A stretch of 46,844 nucleotides of DNA from Moritella dasanensis ArB 0140 (GTDB lineage Bacteria; Pseudomonadota; Gammaproteobacteria; Enterobacterales; Moritellaceae), in contig NZ_AKXQ01000035.1 of NCBI RefSeq assembly GCF_000276805.1, forward strand, positions 1 to 46,844, read 5' to 3'. The first letter of the stretch is position 1, and each line of letters begins with the position of its first letter. Under the pieces are notes generated by a model, which was not told the DNA's origin, did not search any database, and was given only the letters and a program-made list of their open reading frames with translations. Positions 8,963 through 17,112 of the stretch are shown in pieces. Both the position numbers and the translations under genes were made by a program.

Positions 8963-9700
8963 CTATCCATTCACCACGTTAACCAAGTCTGAGATTGTTT
9001 TTGCACAAGTGACTGAAATCAAACTATCGGCTTCAGCTTCCGTGCCCATTTGCACTGTCGCACTCGGTTTCATTGCACTTTTTCGCGTAGTTTTACCAGA
9101 AAGGTGCAATTCGCTGACTTGAGTAAGACTAATAATTTTTGTTGCATTTTGAGGACTTACACCTGCACCGGGCATAATACTCATTCGGTTACCAGCTTGG
9201 GCAACTAAATCTTTAATTAAATCACAACCTTGCTCTGCTGTGGCCTGTTGTCCTGATGTTAAAATACGTTCACAACCCGCATCGATTAAAATTTCGAGTG
9301 CTTTTTTAGGATCATTACATAAATCAAATGCGCGGTGGAACGTAACGCCAATATCACGCGACGCTGACATTAACCGTTTTAATGCCACTTCATCAATATC
9401 ACCCTCGGTGGTTAATGCCCCAATAACCACACCTTGGATCCCAAGTAACGTCATGAATTTGATGTCAGAAACCATGATATCCACTTCTTGTTCACTATAT
9501 ACAAAGTCACCTGCGCGAGGACGAATGATGGCATAAAGCGGGATAGTCGCTAAATCAAGAGATTTTTGAACAAAACCGGCATTGGCCGTTAACCCACCTA
9601 ACGCTAATGCGGAACACAACTCAATTCTGTCTGCACCAGATTGTTGAGCGGTAAGAAGCGACTCTATATTATCGACACATACCTCTATCGTAATCGTCAT
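8963..9700 (-). CDS. cutC: CutC-family protein
   Basis: The protein (about 245 residues) is a TIM-barrel CutC, a family linked to copper homeostasis in E. coli, though that role is debated. Conserved parts are IEVCVDNIESLLTAQQSGADRIELCSAL at the N-terminus, YAIIRPRAGDFVYSE, GVTFHRAFDLCNDP, ERILTSGQQ, and MPGAGV near the end. I start at the Met at 9700, preceded by AAAGAGAAA. An upstream in-frame Met adds 27 residues that do not belong to the family. Confidence 0.9.
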   Translation of the reverse strand: MTITIEVCVDNIESLLTAQQSGADRIELCSALALGGLTANAGFVQKSLDLATIPLYAIIRPRAGDFVYSEQEVDIMVSDIKFMTLLGIQGVVIGALTTEGDIDEVALKRLMSASRDIGVTFHRAFDLCNDPKKALEILIDAGCERILTSGQQATAEQGCDLIKDLVAQAGNRMSIMPGAGVSPQNATKIISLTQVSELHLSGKTTRKSAMKPSATVQMGTEAEADSLISVTCAKTISDLVNVVNG

Positions 9701-9820
9701 ATGTTTCTCTTTATCAAAAGTAATAAAGCTAGCATAGGTCGTTTTATTCAATTTGGAAGAGCAAAAGGCGACGAAGGTCACCTAGATCAATAATTGTGGA
9801 AAAATACAGCGATGCTGTGG

Positions 9821-11527
9821 TTAGAAAGACAATAGCTTTTGCTCAATTGCATCTATTGCGTTGTTATCTAAAGTTGTGTAGCTGTTCATAATAGGGTGTT
9901 TCACTAGAATAATTTCTTCAGCAGCGTTAGGTAGGTATGACTCATTTTTTAAATCCGTTTTTTTGTATTTAAAGGTGCCCGTCACTTCTTGCTGCGTACG
10001 AAGACGTATAAATACAGGCTGCGCATAATTTGGCAGCACAGAAGTAATGTGTTGATAGAATTCAGATGTTTAAAATCATTAAGTTGGCCTTCTACTTGTG
10101 TTGTCGCAACATTTTCACCCTTCCAACGGAATGTATCCCCTAATCTATCGACAAAGGCAATATGACGGAAACCTTGGTAATAGACCAAATCACCAGTATT
10201 AAAGAAGCAATCACCGTCTTTCAATACCGATTTAAATAGTTTTTTATCACTTTCTTTGTCATCGGTATAACCATCAAATGGTGAACGCTTGGTTACTTTC
10301 GTTAAAAGCAAACCTACCTCACCGGTTTTGACTTTGAGCATTTTCCCTTCGCCATTATAAACAGGTTCGTCATTGTCGATATCATATTCGACAACGGTAA
10401 AAGCAAGTGGGGTAAAACCGGCTGTATGAGGTAAATAAAGGCATTGGTGAATACAAGGTTACATTCACTTGCACCGTAGAATTCATTGATGTGTTCAATG
10501 CCAAATCGCTGCTGGAATTCATCCCAAATCTCAGGGCGTAAACCATTACCAATGATCTTTTTAAGGTTATGTTGTTTATCGTTATTTTTTTCGGGCACAT
10601 TTAATAAATAACGACAAAGCTCGCCGATATAAGTGAACGCAGTGGCTTTATGTTCACGTATTTCATCCCAGAATCGACTTGAGCTGAACTTTTCAGAGAG
10701 TGCGAGTGTTGCAGCATTACCAAATACGGCACTTAATGACACCGTCAGCGCATTGTTATGGTACAAGGGCAGTGACAGGTATAATATATCATCAGCGGTT
10801 AAACGTAACGAAGCCATGCCCATGCCTGCCATTGATTTAAACCAGCGATGGTGGCTCATTCTTGCTGCTTTTGGTAACCCTGTTGTACCCGATGTGAAAA
10901 TATAAAACGCAGAATGCTTAAGTTGAATCTTAGCCGTGGAGTCAGGGTTTAGTACTGAGTAATTCGATACCAACGTTGATATATCTCTAAATTCAAGCGC
11001 TGGTATTACTTTTTTTAATGCCGGTATATAAAAAATATTCTGTTGTAATGTAGCAGACATCTTCGTTTTGATGTTATCAATGGCAGATATATATATTTCA
11101 TCTGCGATCAGCAATTTGGTATCGACAACCGCAAGGCTATGTTCGAGGATCGCGTTGCGTTGTGTCGTATTTATCATACAAGCAATCGCGCCCAGCTTTA
11201 CCACCGCTAGGGCGACAATAATTGTTTCTGGGCGATTGTCGAGCATGATCGCTATTTTGTCATTTTTACAAATGCCGTATTCATCTAGGAAATGCGCATA
11301 TTGATTGACTTGTTGATTCAGTCCTTCGTAGTTGTAGCGTTGATTTTTGAACTGTATCGCAATCAAATCAGAATTATTAACCGCTTGTTGCTCTAGTAAT
11401 AAACCAATAGACATGAAACGTTCTGGATTTGCCTGTTGCAAGTTCCACAGCCCTTTAATTATTGGCTTTGGCGTCTTTAGTATATTGAGTGTACTTTTGA
11501 AAATTGTTTGCCGGTTATAACAGTCAT
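9821..11527 (-). pseudogene. Decayed FATP-type long-chain acyl-CoA synthetase
   Basis: The pieces together match a fatty-acid-transport-protein type acyl-CoA synthetase, which activates long-chain fatty acids with ATP and CoA. The first part has the AMP-binding motif FTSGTTGLPKAAR and ends at EFYGASECNLVF. At least three lesions are visible. Near 11499-11506, loss of one A would disconnect the Met at 11527 from the rest. Near 10431-10440, loss of one A (TTTAATTTA to TTTATTTA on the coding strand) shifts the frame before PHTAGFTPLAF. Near 10045-10075, the frame shifts again, and about 35 residues expected between VEGQLNDF and TSVLPNYAQPVF are missing. The start is 3 bases past the maoC-like stop, so it was coupled to that gene. 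The missing block cannot be a simple homopolymer sequencing error. Confidence 0.85.
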
Positions 11528-11530
11528 AAG

Positions 11531-12493
11531 CTAATTCGTTTTGTTAAGTAATGGGTATATGACACCAGATAAATGGGTCACGCGTTTATTTGAATTTGTT
11601 AAGCTAAATGTGTTGTTTTTTGGTGATAATGCGACGTTCAAACAAACTTGAGTAGGTAAAAAAATAGCACTTTTAAATTGAACTTCCATACTAATGTGTT
11701 GAATGTCAATAACCGCTTCTAACTGTGCAAGCACATGTGCTTTGGCGAACATACCATGCATAATGGTTGACCTGAATCCCATTAATTTTGCAGGAATAGA
11801 GTGTAAATGGATTGGGTTTGTGTCTCCGGAGATATAGGCATATTTAAGTGCGTCGAGTCGATGGTATTCAAATGAAGAAACAGTCTGCATACTTTGCGCA
11901 TCAAGCAGTACATTATTATCAGGGCGTAATACATTATTATCAGGACCGAGTACATTATTACCAGAGGAGGATTCGGCGGATTGTGAGTGCTTATTTGCTT
12001 TATTCTGTCTGGATTTCTGTAAGAACGTCGAAGTACAGGCCCACACTAATTGACCGTTCACAAAAATATCAATCTGTGTCTCGATGAAGCGACCTTTAAC
12101 GGTGGTATTGTCATTACAAGCACTACATATGATGGTCAATATTGCATTTTTAAGGATTGGAGCATGTTGCGTTATGCTATTTTTATAATGGATGAGTCCC
12201 AGTATAGAAATAGGAAACAGTGCAGATGTCATTAGTCGCATCAACAGGGGAAAAGCAATAACAAACGGATACGTTACAGGTACATAATCTGAATTACTGA
12301 ATCTACAAAATTTAATATAACGCTTTAAATTACGGCGTTCAATGGTCTGGCCACTGACGCAATATTGCTGGGTTAAAGCCTGTGTTGACCACGTATTCGT
12401 CATCGTTTTGATTAACGTGTTGAGCACTGCTTTAACGTATAAAGGCGTGATAAAAGGTTGTTTTCTTAAGTATGTTATCTGCTTAGCGCTCAT
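11531..12493 (-). CDS. MaoC-like (R)-hydroxyacyl dehydratase/enoyl hydratase
   Basis: The protein of about 320 residues resembles MaoC-type acyl dehydratases, which hydrate or dehydrate acyl-CoA or acyl-ACP intermediates. The C-terminal hot dog carries the hydratase-2 motif YISGDTNPIHLH (about residues 217-228), whose Asp and His are the expected catalytic pair, followed by FRSTIMHGMFAKAHVLAQLE. The N-terminal half is a more divergent hot dog. A 21-base repeat encodes DNNVLxP copies in the linker. I prefer the Met at 12493 (MSAKQITYL); an in-frame Met six codons upstream is possible. It is immediately upstream of the broken FATP gene and divergent from the AraC-type regulator. The gene itself looks intact. 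Confidence 0.75.
   Translation of the reverse strand: MSAKQITYLRKQPFITPLYVKAVLNTLIKTMTNTWSTQALTQQYCVSGQTIERRNLKRYIKFCRFSNSDYVPVTYPFVIAFPLLMRLMTSALFPISILGLIHYKNSITQHAPILKNAILTIICSACNDNTTVKGRFIETQIDIFVNGQLVWACTSTFLQKSRQNKANKHSQSAESSSGNNVLGPDNNVLRPDNNVLLDAQSMQTVSSFEYHRLDALKYAYISGDTNPIHLHSIPAKLMGFRSTIMHGMFAKAHVLAQLEAVIDIQHISMEVQFKSAIFLPTQVCLNVALSPKNNTFSLTNSNKRVTHLSGVIYPLLNKTN
11909..11965. repeat. In-frame 21-base tandem repeat inside the maoC-like gene
   Basis: TACATTATTATCAGG begins at 11909 and 11930, with a third, slightly changed copy at 11951 (TACATTATTACCAG). The period is 21 bases, so the frame is kept and the product gains repeated NNVL units in the linker between the two hot-dog halves. 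It probably arose by slippage. Confidence 0.8.
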
Positions 12494-12680
12494 GAAAAAT
12501 ATATCGTGCAATCGTATGTAGTAATTATGTTAAACTTTTGTAAGTGAAGTTGGATTGGCGAATGTGTAATCGGTTTATGGCAGTTCGGTCAAAAACTTCG
12601 GCTAAACTCGTTACTCAAACGTTTGATAATGTTAAAGTGATGTTCTGAATACAGATTTAAAGCTAAAAAGTGGAATAATT

Positions 12681-13697
12681 ATGCAAGATGCGGGTGTGTT
12701 GTTACGCATTGCTTATGAGGCAATGAAAGAGTTGGATATAGATGTATCTGAAGTCCTCTCTCGTTGTAACATTAGTGAAGATGTATTGAATGATAAAGAT
12801 TTGCGTACACCTAATGATGCGCAAGCACATTTCTGGCAGGTCCTTGAAAGTGTGACAAAAGATCCTGATATTGGCATTTCACTAGGTGACCACATGCCTG
12901 TATTTACAGGTCAGGTTTTACAGTATCTTTTTTTGAGTAGTCCTACATTCGGTACTGGCTGGGAACGTGCAACAAAATACTTCAGATTGATTAGCGATGC
13001 GGCAAGTGTTTCTATTCATATTGAAGGTGATGTTGCGAGGTTATCAGTTAATTTAGATGGGATGACGGAAGATGCTAATCGTCATTTGAATGATTGCTTA
13101 GTTATCGGCGCATTTAAATTTTGTCAGCATGTCACTGATGGTGAATTCAAAGCGATAAAAATAGCCTTTGCTCATCCTAGCCCTGCAAATTTAACGGCAT
13201 ATACCAACGTATTCCAGTGTCCACTTGAGTTCTCTGCCGCGGACAATTATATTTATTTTGATGCCGATTTACTGGACCGACCTTCATCACATGCTGAACC
13301 CGAATTGTTTACCTTACATGAGCAACTAGCAAGTCGTAAAATCGCCAAGCTAGAACTCAAAGATTTAGTCTTTAAAGTGCGAAAAATTATAGCGCAACAA
13401 CTTGAGTCGGGAGTAGTGACATTAGAAAGTATTGCCACAGAACTGGATATGAAACCACGTATGTTACGTGCCAAATTGGCAGACATTGATTACAACTTTA
13501 ATCAGATATTAGCTGATTTTCGTTGTGAGCTATCTAAAAAGCTGTTGGCGAATACGAATGAATCTATCGATCAAATTGTATACCTAACCGGTTTCTCAGA
13601 GCCAAGTACTTTTTATCGTGCGTTTAAACGTTGGGTCAAAATGACGCCAATTGAATATCGCCGTAGTAAGTCTGCGGGAAATGAGGCTAAAACTTAA
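12681..13697 (+). CDS. AraC-family transcriptional regulator (arabinose-binding-domain type)
   Basis: The 338-residue DNA-binding protein has an N-terminal ligand domain of the type found in OruR/PhhR-like AraC regulators (LRIAYEAMKELDIDVSEVLSRCNIS, then PDIGISLGDHMP). Its C-terminal AraC helix-turn-helix pair spans about residues 245-330 (ITLES-type helix, MKPRMLRAKL, and the second recognition region IVYLTGFSEPSTFYRAFKRWVKMTPIEYRR). It sits between the divergent maoC-like gene and the convergent fabG-like gene, so it most likely controls this lipid-metabolism island. The inducer would plausibly be a fatty-acid derivative, which is inference. Confidence 0.88.
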   Translation: MQDAGVLLRIAYEAMKELDIDVSEVLSRCNISEDVLNDKDLRTPNDAQAHFWQVLESVTKDPDIGISLGDHMPVFTGQVLQYLFLSSPTFGTGWERATKYFRLISDAASVSIHIEGDVARLSVNLDGMTEDANRHLNDCLVIGAFKFCQHVTDGEFKAIKIAFAHPSPANLTAYTNVFQCPLEFSAADNYIYFDADLLDRPSSHAEPELFTLHEQLASRKIAKLELKDLVFKVRKIIAQQLESGVVTLESIATELDMKPRMLRAKLADIDYNFNQILADFRCELSKKLLANTNESIDQIVYLTGFSEPSTFYRAFKRWVKMTPIEYRRSKSAGNEAKT

Positions 13698-13713
13698 TAA
13701 TCAGCCTCATCCC
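13676..13713. terminator. Hairpin between the convergent araC-type and fabG-like genes
   Basis: GGG-AA-ATGAGGCT at 13676-13688 pairs with AGCCTCAT-CCC at 13703-13713, giving an 11-bp stem with a 2-base bulge. The stop codon of the regulator lies in the loop. There is no strong T run on either side, so termination is likely but not certain. Confidence 0.5.
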
Positions 13714-13723
13714 TTATCTAATG

Positions 13724-15139
13724 TTAAGCGCCAATGAGTGATTGACCACAAATTCGAATGGTATTACCGGTGATACCTGCCGCTTGTGGTTGAGCAAAAA
13801 AGGCAATCGCTTCAGCGACATCAACCGGTTTACCACCTTGTTTTAATGAATTCATTCGACGCCCAGCTTCACGCACGGTAAACGGAATTGCAGCCGTCAT
13901 TTTAGTTTCAATAAAACCGGGTGCAACCGCATTAATGGTGATGTGTTTTTCGGCCAGTGGTTTTTGCATTGCATCAACATAACCAATGATAGCTGCTTTA
14001 GACGTCGCATAATTAGTTTGACCAAAGTTACCTGCAATACCACTCATCGAAGACACACAAATAATTCGCCCATAGTCATTCAGCAGGTTTTCGTTTAATA
14101 GCGTTTCATTGATCCTTTCCATTGCAGACACGTTAATGTCCATGAGTACGTCCCAGTGATTATCCGTCATACGCGCAAGGGTCTTATCTTTCGTAACCCC
14201 AGCATTATGGACAATGATATCAAGCGAGTGTTCACGTACAAAATCAGCAATGATAGCGGGAGCGTCATCAGCGGTAATATCTGCGACAATTGCATGGCCT
14301 TTTAAACGGTGTGCAATCTTCTCTAGATCTTGTTGCAATGGGGGAATGTCGAGACAAATAACATGTGCACCATCACGACTCAGTGTTTCAGCAATGGACG
14401 CGCCAATGCCACGGGATGCGCCGGTAACCAGTGCCGTTTTTCCTGCTAACGGTTTAGCAAGGTTAATTGAGCCCCGAATATCGCCAGGTTTTACATGAAT
14501 AATTTGTGCTGAGATATAAGCTGATTTAGCCGATGCCATGAAGCGGAGCGGGGCTTGTAGCAAGGCTTCACAACCGGGTTGTACATAGATGAGTTGGCAG
14601 GTACTGCCATTTTTTCCTATTTCCTTGGCGACACTGCGGCAAAATCCTTCTAAAGAACGCTGTACTGTCGCATAACTCACATCGTCAAGATGTTCACTAG
14701 GGTGGCCTAAAACAATCACTCTACTGCACGCTGCTAACTGTTTAATCACGGGTTGAAAAAAACGGTGTAAAGCGCTCAATTGTTTACTGTTCTTAATACC
14801 AGAAGCGTCAAATATAATACCGTTGAATCGGTCTGATTTAGTAATTGTATTAAGACTGATTGGCGTTGCAACGAGTGAGGTCTTATTAAACTCAGCATTA
14901 AGGTCAGCAAGGTGCGATGTGCAATTAGGATAAGAAATCGTGAGTTCAGCATCGCTAAAGGTATCGAGAATAGGCTGAATTAACTTACTGTTGCTCGCTG
15001 CGCCGATGAGTAAATGGCCAGAAATAAGATCTGATCCTTGAGAGAAGCGTGTCAGTGTGACCGGTTGCGGAAGATTAAGTGCTTTAAATAAACCTGATGT
15101 CCACTTGCCATTGGCTAGTTTTGTATACGTATCCGTCAT
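13724..15139 (-). CDS. Two-domain (high-molecular-weight) 3-ketoacyl-ACP/CoA reductase, FabG-type
   Basis: The protein of about 471 residues is twice the length of ordinary FabG (about 245). The first ~220 residues are a flavodoxin/Rossmann-like domain without catalytic residues. The second is a full short-chain dehydrogenase with GASRGIGAS near residue 238, HNAGVTKDKTL, and the catalytic YxxxK (Tyr377, Lys381 in NYATSKAA). This layout matches HMwFabG/FabG4 proteins, which reduce 3-ketoacyl-CoA. I start at 15139, where AAGGAT lies 8 bases upstream; an in-frame Met 16 codons earlier lacks a ribosome site. With the thiolase and MaoC-like gene it would form a reversible beta-oxidation-like module. 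Its spacer to the thiolase is divergent. Confidence 0.88.
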   Translation of the reverse strand: MTDTYTKLANGKWTSGLFKALNLPQPVTLTRFSQGSDLISGHLLIGAASNSKLIQPILDTFSDAELTISYPNCTSHLADLNAEFNKTSLVATPISLNTITKSDRFNGIIFDASGIKNSKQLSALHRFFQPVIKQLAACSRVIVLGHPSEHLDDVSYATVQRSLEGFCRSVAKEIGKNGSTCQLIYVQPGCEALLQAPLRFMASAKSAYISAQIIHVKPGDIRGSINLAKPLAGKTALVTGASRGIGASIAETLSRDGAHVICLDIPPLQQDLEKIAHRLKGHAIVADITADDAPAIIADFVREHSLDIIVHNAGVTKDKTLARMTDNHWDVLMDINVSAMERINETLLNENLLNDYGRIICVSSMSGIAGNFGQTNYATSKAAIIGYVDAMQKPLAEKHITINAVAPGFIETKMTAAIPFTVREAGRRMNSLKQGGKPVDVAEAIAFFAQPQAAGITGNTIRICGQSLIGA

Positions 15140-15618
15140 TTTTTTATCCTTGTTATAGTGAACAACATTAATATCGACGCTGAGCATGTGTTAAAAATTA
15201 TCTGATGACTATGACTTATCTGCCATCACGTAATAATAAATAGACCAGTTCATTACATCGTTAATCGATATAGTATAACCAAATACCAAGTAAATTATAA
15301 TGATAAGACTTTAATCTTAATCTTATCCTACTCTGATCAACAAATAACCAAGTTAGAGTTTTTATTTTAAACTTGTATCAACAATGTTACATTAATGTAT
15401 CTTACGTCTAATGTGCTACGGGCATATTTATACCCAAGATACTTTCATTCGGTTTGCCCTACGGGAGGCGAACAGGAATAACAGCACAGCGTTACAATAT
15501 ATGAAAATGGAATAACCATTCTCTACATATTGCGCCTTGCTCTGATATCCCTGGTCGTCTCTGATATGGCATCTTGAAGTAACTTGGGTATTAGTCATCT
15601 AAATTAAAGGAATAAACC
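15140..15618. other. Intergenic region between the divergent fabG-like and thiolase genes
   Basis: This divergent spacer is AT-rich in its first 290 bases and should hold both promoters. I see no convincing hexamer pair. Its last third is filled by the hairpin-forming repeat described separately, which ends only 28 bases before the thiolase start. Confidence 0.6.
15430..15591. repeat. MITE/REP-like hairpin-forming repeat upstream of the thiolase gene
   Basis: The ends are inverted: ATACCCAAGATACTT at the left and AAGTAACTTGGGTAT at the right. Inside, CGAACAGG-type and CAATATATGAAAATGG arms at left pair imperfectly with CCATTCTCTACATATTG and CCTGGTCG at right, around AATAA. The whole unit of about 160 bases can fold into one long imperfect hairpin. 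The terminal sequence is of a kind I recall as dispersed in Vibrio and related marine genomes; this is memory, not a search. No transposase is encoded. Confidence 0.7.
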
Positions 15619-16899
15619 ATGACAGGTCAAACAATAAGAAGAGTAGCAATTATCGGCGGTAACCGTATCCCGTTTGCACGTTCAAATACAGCGTATTCAA
15701 AACTAAGTAACCAAGACATGCTGACGGAAACTATCCGTGGTTTGGTGGTTAAATATAACCTACGTGGTGAGCAACTTGGTGAAGTTGTTGCAGGAGCGGT
15801 AATTAAGCACTCACGTGATTTCAATTTAACTCGTGAAGCTGTACTAAGCGCAGGTCTTGCTCCTGAAACACCTTGTTATGATATTCAGCAAGCTTGTGGT
15901 ACTGGCCTTGCTGCGGCGATCCAAGTAGCAAACAAAATTGCCCTTGGTCAAATCGAAGCCGGTATTGCTGGTGGTTCTGATACAACATCTGATGCACCGA
16001 TTGCAGTCAGTGAAGGCATGCGTAGTGTATTACTTGAGCTTAATCGAGCTAAAACGGGTAAGCAACGTTTGAAAGCGCTATCTCGTCTACGTCTTAAACA
16101 CTTTGCGCCGCTAACGCCTGCAAATAAAGAACCGCGAACCAAAATGGCAATGGGCGATCACTGTCAAGTAACAGCGAAAGAGTGGAATATCTCACGTGAA
16201 GCACAAGATGCATTGGCCTGTGCAAGTCATCAAAAATTAGCTGCTGCATATGAAGAAGGTTTCTTCGATACGTTAGTATCACCTATGGCTGGTCTAACGA
16301 AAGATAACGTATTACGTGCAGATACGACTGTTGAGAAACTGGCTAAATTAAAACCTTGTTTTGATAAAGTTAACGGCACGATGACGGCGGGTAACAGTAC
16401 CAATCTTACTGATGGCGCATCTGCGGTATTACTTGCAAGTGAAGAGTGGGCTGCGGCACATAATTTACCTGTACAAGCTTACTTAACATTTGGCGAAACG
16501 GCAGCTATCGACTTTGTTGATAAGAAAGAAGGTCTGTTAATGGCGCCAGCTTATGCTGTACCAAAAATGCTTAAGCGTGCAGGTCTTACTTTACAAGATT
16601 TCGATTATTATGAAATTCATGAAGCATTTGCTGCGCAAGTTTTATCGACATTAGCAGCTTGGGAAGATGAAAAATTCTGTAAAGAAAAACTAGGTCTAGA
16701 TGCTGCGCTTGGTTCAATTGATATGACTAAGTTAAACGTGAAAGGCAGCAGCTTAGCAACGGGTCATCCATTTGCTGCGACTGGTGGTCGTGTTGTCGCT
16801 ACATTAGCACAGCTACTTGACCAGAAAGGTTCAGGTCGTGGTTTGATCTCGATTTGTGCTGCTGGTGGTCAAGGTATCACGGCTATTCTAGAAAAATAA
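15619..16899 (+). CDS. FadI-like acetyl-CoA C-acyltransferase (thiolase)
   Basis: The 426-residue enzyme catalyses thiolytic cleavage, or the reverse condensation, of 3-ketoacyl-CoA. The catalytic residues are visible: Cys93 in QQACGTGLAA, His334 in EIHEAFAAQ, and Cys413 in SICAAGGQG. The length and the opening RRVAIIGGNRIPFARSNTAYSKLSNQDML match FadI rather than the shorter AtoB/PhaA thiolases. An AAAGGAA ribosome site precedes the ATG. No fadJ partner is adjacent; instead it is divergent from the two-domain reductase, suggesting a module with that gene and the MaoC-like hydratase. A terminator follows directly. Confidence 0.92.
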   Translation: MTGQTIRRVAIIGGNRIPFARSNTAYSKLSNQDMLTETIRGLVVKYNLRGEQLGEVVAGAVIKHSRDFNLTREAVLSAGLAPETPCYDIQQACGTGLAAAIQVANKIALGQIEAGIAGGSDTTSDAPIAVSEGMRSVLLELNRAKTGKQRLKALSRLRLKHFAPLTPANKEPRTKMAMGDHCQVTAKEWNISREAQDALACASHQKLAAAYEEGFFDTLVSPMAGLTKDNVLRADTTVEKLAKLKPCFDKVNGTMTAGNSTNLTDGASAVLLASEEWAAAHNLPVQAYLTFGETAAIDFVDKKEGLLMAPAYAVPKMLKRAGLTLQDFDYYEIHEAFAAQVLSTLAAWEDEKFCKEKLGLDAALGSIDMTKLNVKGSSLATGHPFAATGGRVVATLAQLLDQKGSGRGLISICAAGGQGITAILEK

Positions 16900-16936
16900 G
16901 CTATCAGCTTATAGCTAGGTAAACGAATATAAAAAT

Positions 16937-16970
16937 AAACGCTAATACTGCAGAGTATTAGCGTTTTTTT
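16937..16970 (+). terminator. Intrinsic terminator of the thiolase gene
   Basis: AAACGCTAATACT at 16937-16949 pairs perfectly with AGTATTAGCGTTT at 16954-16966 around a GCAG loop, and T's continue to 16970. This is a classic rho-independent terminator, 38 bases after the thiolase stop codon. Confidence 0.93.
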
Positions 16971-17050
16971 ATGTTCGTGTATAAATGTATGGAAGCACTT
17001 GATGATATCTATATTGTGGTTGATTTCAGTTGGTAGTAATGTATGGATAA

Positions 17051-17076
17051 TAAAAAGCAGCACCGAAGTGCTGCTT
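17051..17076 (-). terminator. Intrinsic terminator of asnB
   Basis: AAGCAGCAC at 17055-17063 pairs with GTGCTGCTT at 17068-17076 around CGAA. On the minus strand the stem is followed by TTTTTA. It lies 37 bases beyond the asnB stop codon. Confidence 0.88.
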
Positions 17077-17112
17077 GATTGTAGATAAACTTACCAAAAT
17101 ATGAAGGTTAGA

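Noticed and set aside
9821-10600. Three short frames that could be called separate small genes
   Set aside because: They are consecutive pieces of one FATP-type synthetase in shifted frames, so they belong to the pseudogene.
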